DNA from: JAMZMI01 sp039970095
Lineage (GTDB): Bacteria > Bacteroidota > Bacteroidia > Cytophagales > Cyclobacteriaceae
Direction of reading: 5' to 3'
NCBI GenBank assembly: GCA_039970095.1
Contig: JBDVMP010000070.1
Location: 6,248 to 70,247 of the forward strand
DNA: 64,000 nucleotides
A program made the position numbers and the translations under genes. Under the pieces are notes generated by a model that saw nothing but the letters and a program-made list of their open reading frames with translations, searched no databases and was not told where the DNA came from. Of this stretch, positions 28,201 to 35,622 are shown piece after piece (position 1 is the first letter of the stretch; each line of letters starts with the position of its first letter).

Positions 28201-28350
28201 CGAGGGACTAACCTGTGGACATTTACAAAATACACCGGACTTGATCCTGAGGTGAGCGCCTATGGCTCAAATGCTCTCAGTGGCGGGGTAGATGAATTGA
28301 CTATGCCACAAGCTCAAATCACCCAAATAGGAATTAATCTAGGATTTTAG
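25207..28350 (+). CDS. SusC/RagA-family TonB-dependent outer-membrane transporter
   Basis: Active importer across the outer membrane, energised by TonB, forming a lidded pair with the SusD protein encoded next. Signal peptide from ATG 25207 (MRALFLSVLLFSLMIGAVAQ-type; the frame is open ten codons upstream), a carboxypeptidase-regulatory-like beta domain (GATIGIKGTHKGTASDVDGNFSL), the plug domain with the SusC marker LDEVVVTGYGSQKR near residue 105 and IYGSRGAAGVILITTKKG, then the 22-strand barrel to the end. No N-terminal STN signalling domain is obvious, although an ECF/FecR pair lies upstream. The substrate cannot be read from sequence; the genes behind it point to a thiol-containing or peptide substrate. 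Confidence 0.95.
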   Translation: MRALFLSVLLFSLMIGAVAQEEESTKLIKLQIIGSDDNSPVIGATIGIKGTHKGTASDVDGNFSLQADSKDTVAISAVGYETQLVPILQLINRKVIPLKPSITGLDEVVVTGYGSQKRGEFTGAISSVSSKDIESTTALSFDNALAGKAAGVFVNSSSGVPGSATSITIRGLTSLSGDANNPLIVIDGVPVYGTGQDLNTTNFSPSSSGLVSTGGGTRVSSTFSLQPEFERNPLSNLNPADIESVEILKDSYATSIYGSRGAAGVILITTKKGTRGAPRLDLRYSSGVIKPVDTYKLLNGDQYRTILNKYYGYEYVNGTANTNWQDEVIRAAVMKEVGVTMSGGEDKGQYYISGSYTNQPSYIINQDFERYSGRINLNYQSTDFLVFGSNSTITYTENSALNAQEIYYNAVQAPPSEPILDDNGDYLFFQDMSKLSGTDKTNPLAIANKNINTLEDTRVVSTIYGQIDLFDWLALRSEVGIDIFNSHAFSRKSAAPGSLPDGEAIETSVQNRKFVVNNTLTLNRAINGDHNTSVVVGQSMESSTESTLGVSAVNFPNDNIKSIQATNSADRRVRTAITREWALVSYFVRANYHYKNKYLAGVTYRMDGSSRFAANNRYVGFPAFSAGWRLSEEGFLKDVSLIEDLKLRASLGFSGIQGSGFTSYYGFQGQYVFSDVQYGSLGVLEVEQPPNPNIEWQKTQSWDVGVDATLWEGKLDFTLDMYYKRTKNLLFSSTVPYYLGYSSQEQNLGDMKNQGIEFSTNTNFNLGPLKWRTSFNVSRNQNKIIKLNQQGGYLGRTPTGNKYLKEGSQAGLFFLYQWVGVDPMTGDPLWKDGDGVVSDNPPEGRWRVDDDLERHRKIYGSNQPDFFGGFNNILTFKNFELNMSFTYSYGNKMFNGSKASLMTYSTGRGNNMLAELNNYWKILGHDTPVPALRNASIRKPDDPTANDATYDYTTSRESSRFLEDGSYVRLKTAQLTYNLPAHILSKTNGVVRTCSIYVRGTNLWTFTKYTGLDPEVSAYGSNALSGGVDELTMPQAQITQIGINLGF

Positions 28351-28351
28351 G

Positions 28352-29788
28352 ATGGTAGGTAAATCGTATATATCACACATTTTTGTTTTGTTGATTGCTT
28401 TGACGATACTGTCGGGCTGTGACAAGTACTTAGATATAAAACCAGAAGATACACTCGTGGAAACAGACGTTTTCAGCGAAGAAGCTCTGGCCGAACGAGC
28501 ACTCGGAGAAGCTTATCTGGAGCTGGCTTATGCTACCACAGGTATCCACTACATTTTTGCTGATTTCACTACTGAAATTGTAGAGTCAGATGAGATTGAG
28601 TTTTATGTCAAATTCATAGATGGAGGGCTGTCTCCGGAAGATGCCAATGTCGCTGGTTTTTGGCTAGACCTCTATTCTGTCATAAACCTCGCCAACAGCT
28701 TAATTGTGAAAATTCCGGAGTTTGGCAAGTACAACGAGGATGTAGAGCAGCAACATATCGCGGAAGCTAAATTCATCAGAGCCTATGCTTATCATAAGCT
28801 GCTCGTCATGTTTGGCGATGGAGCCTTGATCGGAAAAATGGATGGACTGGGACTCCCGCTGCAGTTGACTCCTTTTCAGGGGTACAGCTTCGATGATCCC
28901 GCGCTCGCAAGGTCCTCTGTGCAGCAGACGTATGAACAGATTATTAAAGATTTGAAAGAAAGCATTGAGTTTTTACCAGACTCATATAGCTCAAATCTCG
29001 ACACACGTTCGCGAGCCACAGTCGGAGGAGCAAAGGCACTGCTTGCCAGGGTTTACCTGTATATGCAGGATTATACCAATGCGGCAGACTATGCACAGCA
29101 GGTAATAGGCATGTCTGATGTCTATACTTTTGAGCCAGATATTTTGGACTTGTTTCCTGACAATAGCGCCAGAAATTTGACCGACATATCCAGGGAATAC
29201 ATTTTTGGTTTTCCATTTTCTCTTGACGAAATGGGCAACAACGATATTTCGTATTATTACTTTTTCAAACTTTCCGTATGGGCAGATGAAGATTTCATAG
29301 CCTCGTATGAAGAGGGCGATCTACGCAAGGACACACTCATTTATAGCGGTGACACCCAATACAATCAGCACTTGACAGCCGATCGCCGATCTACCTTCAA
29401 GTTTCCTGAAGCATACGGTCGGGACAATGTGCCCGTGATCAGGCTTTCAGAAATGCTCTTAACAAGAGCAGAAGCCTTGGCCCATACCGCTGGAGTCAAC
29501 CAGGAATCTGTTGATATTATCAACCAGATACGAAATCGAGTTTTTGAAAATAATTCGGACTTGACAATGGGTGACTTTGCGGACTCAGATGTATTGGTAA
29601 ATAAGATACTGGAAGAAAGAAAGTTCGAACTTGCTTTCGAAGGGTTGCACAGGTTTGATCTAATGAGAACGGGCAGACCCTTAAGAAACCCGAACCTTTC
29701 TGAAGAAATGAAAGTTTTGCCTATTCCACAAATCGATATAGACCTAAGTGGGGACGTGATTCAGCAGAACCCAGGATATAATAATTAA
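28352..29788 (+). CDS. SusD/RagB-family surface substrate-binding lipoprotein
   Basis: Caps the SusC barrel on the cell surface. Lipoprotein signal ending LTILSGCDKYLDI (Cys about residue 23), N-terminal KYLDIKPEDTLVETDVFS, helical TPR-like scaffold in the middle (AEAKFIRAYAYHKLLVMFGD), and the family C-terminal segment ILEERKFELAFEGLHRFDLMRTGR with LPIPQIDIDL near the end. It starts 1 bp after the susC stop, so the pair is translationally linked. At 478 residues it has family length. Confidence 0.94.
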   Translation: MVGKSYISHIFVLLIALTILSGCDKYLDIKPEDTLVETDVFSEEALAERALGEAYLELAYATTGIHYIFADFTTEIVESDEIEFYVKFIDGGLSPEDANVAGFWLDLYSVINLANSLIVKIPEFGKYNEDVEQQHIAEAKFIRAYAYHKLLVMFGDGALIGKMDGLGLPLQLTPFQGYSFDDPALARSSVQQTYEQIIKDLKESIEFLPDSYSSNLDTRSRATVGGAKALLARVYLYMQDYTNAADYAQQVIGMSDVYTFEPDILDLFPDNSARNLTDISREYIFGFPFSLDEMGNNDISYYYFFKLSVWADEDFIASYEEGDLRKDTLIYSGDTQYNQHLTADRRSTFKFPEAYGRDNVPVIRLSEMLLTRAEALAHTAGVNQESVDIINQIRNRVFENNSDLTMGDFADSDVLVNKILEERKFELAFEGLHRFDLMRTGRPLRNPNLSEEMKVLPIPQIDIDLSGDVIQQNPGYNN

Positions 29789-29821
29789 GACAAAGAAATT
29801 TTACAAAAAGACAAATTAACC

Positions 29822-31792
29822 ATGAAAAGAACCCAGAACAATTGGAAAGTAATGCTCCTCACTTTGACGCTATCCCTGAGCACCATTGGAGTATTCGCTC
29901 AGTCCGAACTAAACTTTAGGGATTTGAGTTGGGAGGAAGCAATGAAAGTAGCTGAGAAGGAGAAGAAGTTCATTTTCGTAGATGCATATATAGAAGGACG
30001 TCCAAGTGTCGAATCAGTTATTAAGAACGTGTTTTCGGTTGATAGTATTGCCGGGTTGTACAATGATAACTTTGTGAGCATAAGAATAAACATGCATTCA
30101 GAGGCCGGCAAAGCTTTCGGCCCTAAACTGCAGATGTTGATGTACCCGGCGTATGTATTCTTTTCAGCTGATGGAGAACAGCTAACCTCTAGCAATGCAT
30201 GGACGTTTGATAAAGATCCGTCTAAATCTCATGAGGTGGCCAGCTTGGCCATAAAAAACGGAATCAGCAGACTTGAGAACACCCGTTCCATCATATTCGA
30301 AGAGGAGTTTGTTTGGGATGATGTTTTGGCAAAATCCAAAAAAGAAGGAAAACCAATTTTTATTGATGCCTACACCACATGGTGTCGTCCGTGTATCCAG
30401 ATGGATAGAAATGTATTCACACTTGACAAAGTAGCTGATTATTACAATGAGAACTTTATCAATGTAAAGATGAATGCAGAGAAGGGTGAGGGTATTGAAG
30501 TGAATAAGAAGTTCGAGATCAGAGCTTATCCAGCCTATCTGTTTTTGGATTCAAACGGTGAGTTAATCACAAGATTTGGCGGATATACGGAAGCCGATCC
30601 ATTTATTGATTATGCAAAAGAAGCATTGACCAAATTTGAAGAAAGCAAAGGGATTCAGTTTGAGGACCTTGATTGGGCAGGTGTCAAAGCCAAAGCGAAA
30701 GAAGAGAATAAGTTGATATTTTTTGATGCTTACACCACATGGTGCGGACCATGTAAGCAAATGGCCAAAAATGTGTTTACGGACTCAACTCTTGCTGCCT
30801 TTTTCAATGATAGATTTATCAACGCCAAGTTTGATATGGAAAAAGGTGAAGGAATTGAGCTTAAAGATCAATTTAACGTAAGAGCGTACCCTACCTACGT
30901 TTACCTTGACCCAGATGGAGAAGTAGTTCACCAAACGGTTGGATCTACTAGCATTGAGGAGTTCATGCAGCATGCCAAAGACGCTTTGAGCCCGGATAAA
31001 AACCTTGCATTTCTGGAAGATAGATACGAATCTGGAAACAGAGATTACGAAACGGTGAAGTCATACTTGATGGCACTTAAAAATGCTTACAAGAGTGATG
31101 AGATGAGTACGGTGGCTAGTGACTATTTGAATAGCCAAAAGGCGAAAAAGCTTAAAGAAGAAGAAAACTGGACATTGATAAAAGAATACCTGAAAGATTA
31201 CAAATCACCGACATTCCAGTATCTGGTTAAGAATAGAGCCAAGTTCTACAAAGAGTTTGATAAGAAAGAAGTGGACGACAAAATCTATGACGTTTACATG
31301 TCAGCTTCATGGAGTTTTGTAACGTACAATGAAGATAAAACCCGCGATTTCGATGCTGAAGGGTTTGACGCCTACATGGCGGAGATCAAAAACTCTGGAT
31401 TTGATAGAGCCGAAAAACTAATGGTATATGCTCAGATCAATGCTTACTACGGTCAGCAGATGTGGTCGGAATATGCCAACGAGATAGACAAGGGTCTGGA
31501 AGCAAAAATCATAGAAGCCACACCGTTGACACTGTACAATTATTGTCTCACGATGAAGAGATATGGAGAATCTCCGGAAATCTTAAATATGGCTGCCGAC
31601 TGGGCTGAAATGGGAGCAGATGCTGAGCCAAATCAAAAGTACAAGGTGTCTTATTACAATCTACAAGCGGATTTATTGGAAAAAGCTGACGATAAAGCCG
31701 GCGCTGAAGAGGCTCGCGCTAAGGGGACTGCCATCAGCGAGGAAGAAACCAAGCCAAAAAACGCTATGATTGAACTAATCCCACAAAAATAG
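29822..31792 (+). CDS. Exported protein with three tandem thioredoxin-like domains
   Basis: Signal peptide to about residue 26 (TIGVFAQ). Three thioredoxin-fold domains follow: residues ~28-150, ~155-270 and ~275-390. Domains 2 and 3 have active-site pairs (DAYTTWCRPC, Cys188/191; DAYTTWCGPC, Cys308/311); the first has DAYIEGRPSVESV at the same place and has lost both cysteines. The C-terminal ~260 residues are helical, possibly TPR-like. Likely a periplasmic thiol-disulfide reductase fed by the DsbD encoded next. It lies 33 bp after susD and is probably co-transcribed. The redox-dead first domain may bind substrate. Confidence 0.88.
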   Translation: MKRTQNNWKVMLLTLTLSLSTIGVFAQSELNFRDLSWEEAMKVAEKEKKFIFVDAYIEGRPSVESVIKNVFSVDSIAGLYNDNFVSIRINMHSEAGKAFGPKLQMLMYPAYVFFSADGEQLTSSNAWTFDKDPSKSHEVASLAIKNGISRLENTRSIIFEEEFVWDDVLAKSKKEGKPIFIDAYTTWCRPCIQMDRNVFTLDKVADYYNENFINVKMNAEKGEGIEVNKKFEIRAYPAYLFLDSNGELITRFGGYTEADPFIDYAKEALTKFEESKGIQFEDLDWAGVKAKAKEENKLIFFDAYTTWCGPCKQMAKNVFTDSTLAAFFNDRFINAKFDMEKGEGIELKDQFNVRAYPTYVYLDPDGEVVHQTVGSTSIEEFMQHAKDALSPDKNLAFLEDRYESGNRDYETVKSYLMALKNAYKSDEMSTVASDYLNSQKAKKLKEEENWTLIKEYLKDYKSPTFQYLVKNRAKFYKEFDKKEVDDKIYDVYMSASWSFVTYNEDKTRDFDAEGFDAYMAEIKNSGFDRAEKLMVYAQINAYYGQQMWSEYANEIDKGLEAKIIEATPLTLYNYCLTMKRYGESPEILNMAADWAEMGADAEPNQKYKVSYYNLQADLLEKADDKAGAEEARAKGTAISEEETKPKNAMIELIPQK

Positions 31793-31934
31793 AATTCGTA
31801 GAGTAGTAAATCAGTAGAGTAACATTCATTACCGGAGATAAGATAAAATTTGAAGAAATTGCGGTCATATTTCTGGTAATGATATACTCATGATTTTTCT
31901 GAAAAACTTCCAACGAAAACTTTTTAAACCCCAA

Positions 31935-34139
31935 ATGAAATACTCAATCGTATTTATCCTTTCGCTTTTTACATTAATCACCAGTGCTCAGATTCTGGAT
32001 CCGGCTAAATGGGAGCTGGAGACATCCAAATCCGAGGTGGTAATCGGTGAAGAAGTTGACCTGATTTTCAAGGTTGTTCTCGATGACACGTGGTACATCT
32101 ACTCATCTGACTTCAGTAAGGACGTTGGCCCTAAAGTGACTGAGTTTTGGTTTACCGAAAACGACACTTATGAGCTCGTAGGAGGGATTAAACCGATTAA
32201 CCCTAAGCGGAAATATGATGATATTTTCGAAGGTGAGGTGAGCTATTTTGAGTATGATGCTGAGTTTCGCCAGACGGTAAAAATCCTGGCAGAAAACCCG
32301 GTCATAGCGGGAGATTACGAATATCAGGTTTGCACCACCGTAGATGGTAAGTGCATTCCGGGCGATGGAGCTTTTTCTTTTGAAGAAATCAAGGCCGTGC
32401 CAGCTCCAGAACCTGTGGTTGAGGAAGATAAGCCTGAAGTCAACAAAATAGAAGAAAGTAAGCAGCCGACCGAACCGGAGAAAGTTCAGACGGTAAAACC
32501 AGTTGATCAGTCGATCACAAAGTTGCCTAAGAGCGATAAAGTTAAGGATGCCGAAGAGCCTTTAGAGGAATCTACCATAGTAGAAGTAGTAGAAACCTCT
32601 GATTCGGTGCAAGCCGTAAGTCAGGTTGATTCTTCGGAGGTTGCTAAAGATCCTCTTGTCAGCAAAGTGGAAGAGGAGGTCCTACCAGCGGAAAATAGTT
32701 CATTATTCGGTTTTGCAATATTGGCTTTCCTGGCAGGTCTGGCTGCATTACTTACCCCGTGTGTGTTTCCCATGATCCCAATGACGGTAACATTTTTTAC
32801 GAAATCGGGTAATGGCAAAGCAGGCTCTATCAAACAAGGCGTGCTGTACGGACTATCCATCATCGTCATTTATACCCTGTCGGGAACCATCGTTTCCTGG
32901 ATCAATGGGCCGGAGTTTGCCAACTGGCTCAGTACGCATTGGCTGCCGAATCTTTTCTTCTTCGGGATATTTATCGTTTTCGCTCTTTCCTTTTTGGGAA
33001 TGTTTGAAATCGTGCTGCCCAGTAGTCTGGTAAATAAGGTTGACGAAAAGTCTGAAAAAGGAGGTCTCATTGGGATATTCTTCATGGCATTCACGATCGT
33101 ATTGGTTTCATTTTCGTGCACAGGCCCCATTGTAGGTTCCATTTTAGTGGCCTCAGCTGGTGGAGCTATTATCAAGCCTATTGTTGGAATGTTCTCCTTT
33201 TCCTTGGCGCTGGCATTGCCATTTGCACTTTTCGCCATCTTCCCGCAGTGGATGCAGAAGCTGCCTAAATCTGGAGGATGGTTGAACTCTGTAAAAGTGA
33301 TTCTAGGATTTCTCGAGCTTGCTTTAGGTTTGAAATTCCTGAGTGTTGCCGATCAGGTTTATCACTGGGGAATCCTCGATAGAGAGGTGTATTTGGCACT
33401 TTGGATTGTTATTTTCTCATTGATTGGACTTTACCTTTTGGGTAAAATCACCCTTCCCCATGATAGTAAAATGGATCGGATCGGTGTGCCAAGGTTGGTT
33501 TTGGCAATCGTCACGTTCTCCTTCGTTGTTTACCTCATTCCGGGCATGTTCGGAGCACCACTGAAAGCGTTGGCGGGTTACCTTCCGCCAATGACGACTA
33601 TGGACTGGAACATGACTCAATCTTCTGGCACACTAAGTCAGGAAAGTACTATTTGCGAAGAACCTAAACATGCCGATATTCTGCACTTTCCGCATGGCAT
33701 TCAGGGGTATTTTGATTTGGATCAGGCGCTTGAGTGTTCGGAACAGCAAGGCAAGCCCGTGTTTATAGATTTTACCGGCCATGGCTGTGTCAACTGTCGT
33801 GAAATGGAAGCCAGAGTTTGGTCAGATCCTGAGGTGCTGAGAAGGCTAAAAAATGAATTTGTCGTATTGGCGCTCTATGTCGATGACAAGACCGAGCTGC
33901 CTGAGTCAGCATGGTACACTTCTTCCTATGATGGCAAGTTGAAAAAGACAATAGGTAAGCAAAATGCCGATCATCAGATAGTGAAGTACAATAACAATGC
34001 TCAGCCACTATACATCCTCATGGATGAAGATCAGAACCTTTTGGCAAAGCCAAGAGCCTATGATCTGAGCGTGTCAGCATTCATTGACTTTTTGGATAAA
34101 GGAATAGCCGAGTACCAAACAAGAAAACTAAAGCAATGA
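31935..34139 (+). CDS. dsbD: Thiol:disulfide interchange protein DsbD family
   Basis: Carries electrons from cytoplasmic thioredoxin to periplasmic reductases. All three modules and their cysteine pairs are present: an N-terminal periplasmic domain (VCTTVDGKCIPG), a linker rich in Glu, Pro and Lys, an eight-helix membrane domain with TPCVFPMIPMTVTFF and SFSCTGPIVGS, and a C-terminal thioredoxin domain with DFTGHGCVNCREME. ATG 31935 opens a good signal peptide; the frame is open 15 codons upstream. The gene follows the triple-thioredoxin gene and overlaps the next gene by 4 bp (ATGA), so a shared role in reducing a periplasmic substrate is inferred. Confidence 0.93.
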   Translation: MKYSIVFILSLFTLITSAQILDPAKWELETSKSEVVIGEEVDLIFKVVLDDTWYIYSSDFSKDVGPKVTEFWFTENDTYELVGGIKPINPKRKYDDIFEGEVSYFEYDAEFRQTVKILAENPVIAGDYEYQVCTTVDGKCIPGDGAFSFEEIKAVPAPEPVVEEDKPEVNKIEESKQPTEPEKVQTVKPVDQSITKLPKSDKVKDAEEPLEESTIVEVVETSDSVQAVSQVDSSEVAKDPLVSKVEEEVLPAENSSLFGFAILAFLAGLAALLTPCVFPMIPMTVTFFTKSGNGKAGSIKQGVLYGLSIIVIYTLSGTIVSWINGPEFANWLSTHWLPNLFFFGIFIVFALSFLGMFEIVLPSSLVNKVDEKSEKGGLIGIFFMAFTIVLVSFSCTGPIVGSILVASAGGAIIKPIVGMFSFSLALALPFALFAIFPQWMQKLPKSGGWLNSVKVILGFLELALGLKFLSVADQVYHWGILDREVYLALWIVIFSLIGLYLLGKITLPHDSKMDRIGVPRLVLAIVTFSFVVYLIPGMFGAPLKALAGYLPPMTTMDWNMTQSSGTLSQESTICEEPKHADILHFPHGIQGYFDLDQALECSEQQGKPVFIDFTGHGCVNCREMEARVWSDPEVLRRLKNEFVVLALYVDDKTELPESAWYTSSYDGKLKKTIGKQNADHQIVKYNNNAQPLYILMDEDQNLLAKPRAYDLSVSAFIDFLDKGIAEYQTRKLKQ

Positions 34140-35596
34140 ACGATAAGCAACTTCTGACCAGGTCTTTTCAAGATATCCGAAATGATATCATTGGGATTGA
34201 TACGGAGTTTGATGGTCCTTGTGGTCGGAAGAAACTTGTTTATGCGGATTGGATTGCCAGCGGGAGACTGTACCGCCCTATAGAAGACAAGATACTCAAT
34301 GAAATAGGCCCTATGGTTGGGAATACGCATTCTGAGTCTTCTGTTACCGGGCAATTTATGACCCACGCCTATCACGATGCACTCCAGAAGATCAAGACCC
34401 ATGTGAACGCTTCGGAAACGGACGTGATCATATCTACAGGCACAGGTATGACGGGGGCTCTTGCTAAACTTCAGCGCATGCTTGGGCTCATGGTGCCGGA
34501 GCAACTAAAAAAATATACGGTTATACCTAAGGAGGATTGCCCAGTTGTGTTTATCACACATATGGAGCATCACTCTAATCATACTTCCTGGCTAGAGTCT
34601 ATAGCCGATGTAGTGGTGGTACCCCCGGGAGAAAATCTTTTGGTGGATCCAGCTTTGCTCGAAAAGGAAGTTAAAAAGTTTGGAAACAGAAGACTGAAAA
34701 TAGGATCTTTTACGGCGTGCTCAAATGTGACGGGCATCCGTACACCTTATCAGGAGCTGGCAAAAATCATGCATGACCATGGCGGATGGTGTTTTGTTGA
34801 TTTTGCCGCTTCTGCTCCTTATGACAATATTGATATGCATCCGGAGCATGAGGGACACCATCTTGATGCGATCTACTTTTCTCCCCATAAGTTTTTAGGC
34901 GGGCCTGGCAGTGCCGGTGTGTTGATTTTCAACAAAGAATTGTATCATAATCATGTGCCGGATCAGCCCGGTGGCGGTACCGTCAAGTGGACCAACCCCT
35001 GGGGTGGTAGGAGTTATTTTGATAACATAGAAATGCGTGAAGATGGAGGTACCCCGGGTTTTATGCAGACCATCAGGACAGCCCTCTGTGTAGACTTGAA
35101 AGAGCAGATGGGAGTGGAGGGAATTCACCACACCGAAAACCTGCTTTTGGAACGCGCTTTCGATGGATTGACTCAGGTGGAAGGGTTGCGCATACTAGCT
35201 GGCGATGTGAGAGATAGGTTGGGAGTCATATCCTTTTATTTTGATCATTTGCACTTCAATCTGGTAGTGCAGCTTCTTAGTGACCGTTTTGGAATCCAGG
35301 TAAGGGGAGGGTGCTCATGTGCCGGGACCTACGGGCATTATTTATTGAATGTAGATGAAGCCTTCTCGTGTTCTATTACAGAGCAAATTGAGCAGGGAGA
35401 TTTGACTGACAAACCCGGTTGGGTGAGGCTCTCGCTGCACGCCACTACTACACTGGAGGAACTCGATTTTATCTTAGATGCGATAGCGCAAATAGGAAAA
35501 CACGGAGAAAAATGGGCAGAAGATTACGCCTTTGATAAAGTCTTAGGAGCATTTACGCATAAGAAGTTCCGCTCCTTTCACAAATTAGAAATTTAA
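34136..35596 (+). CDS. Class V aminotransferase-fold PLP enzyme (cysteine desulfurase-like)
   Basis: Fold type I PLP enzyme of 486 residues. The internal aldimine Lys252 lies in FSPHKFLGGPGS, the ring-binding Asp222 in FVDFAAS, and the HHSN motif at 145-148 matches the class V family. A Cys-rich loop RGGCSCAG near residue 390 occupies the position of the persulfide-forming cysteine of cysteine desulfurases. No signal peptide, so cytoplasmic. It overlaps dsbD by 4 bp, so the two are translationally coupled. Desulfurase, selenocysteine-lyase or cysteine-lyase activity is possible; which one cannot be told from sequence, but the redox neighbours favour a sulfur substrate. Confidence 0.8.
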   Translation: MNDKQLLTRSFQDIRNDIIGIDTEFDGPCGRKKLVYADWIASGRLYRPIEDKILNEIGPMVGNTHSESSVTGQFMTHAYHDALQKIKTHVNASETDVIISTGTGMTGALAKLQRMLGLMVPEQLKKYTVIPKEDCPVVFITHMEHHSNHTSWLESIADVVVVPPGENLLVDPALLEKEVKKFGNRRLKIGSFTACSNVTGIRTPYQELAKIMHDHGGWCFVDFAASAPYDNIDMHPEHEGHHLDAIYFSPHKFLGGPGSAGVLIFNKELYHNHVPDQPGGGTVKWTNPWGGRSYFDNIEMREDGGTPGFMQTIRTALCVDLKEQMGVEGIHHTENLLLERAFDGLTQVEGLRILAGDVRDRLGVISFYFDHLHFNLVVQLLSDRFGIQVRGGCSCAGTYGHYLLNVDEAFSCSITEQIEQGDLTDKPGWVRLSLHATTTLEELDFILDAIAQIGKHGEKWAEDYAFDKVLGAFTHKKFRSFHKLEI

Positions 35597-35622
35597 TATT
35601 AGAACGATTTAAACTCGAAAAA

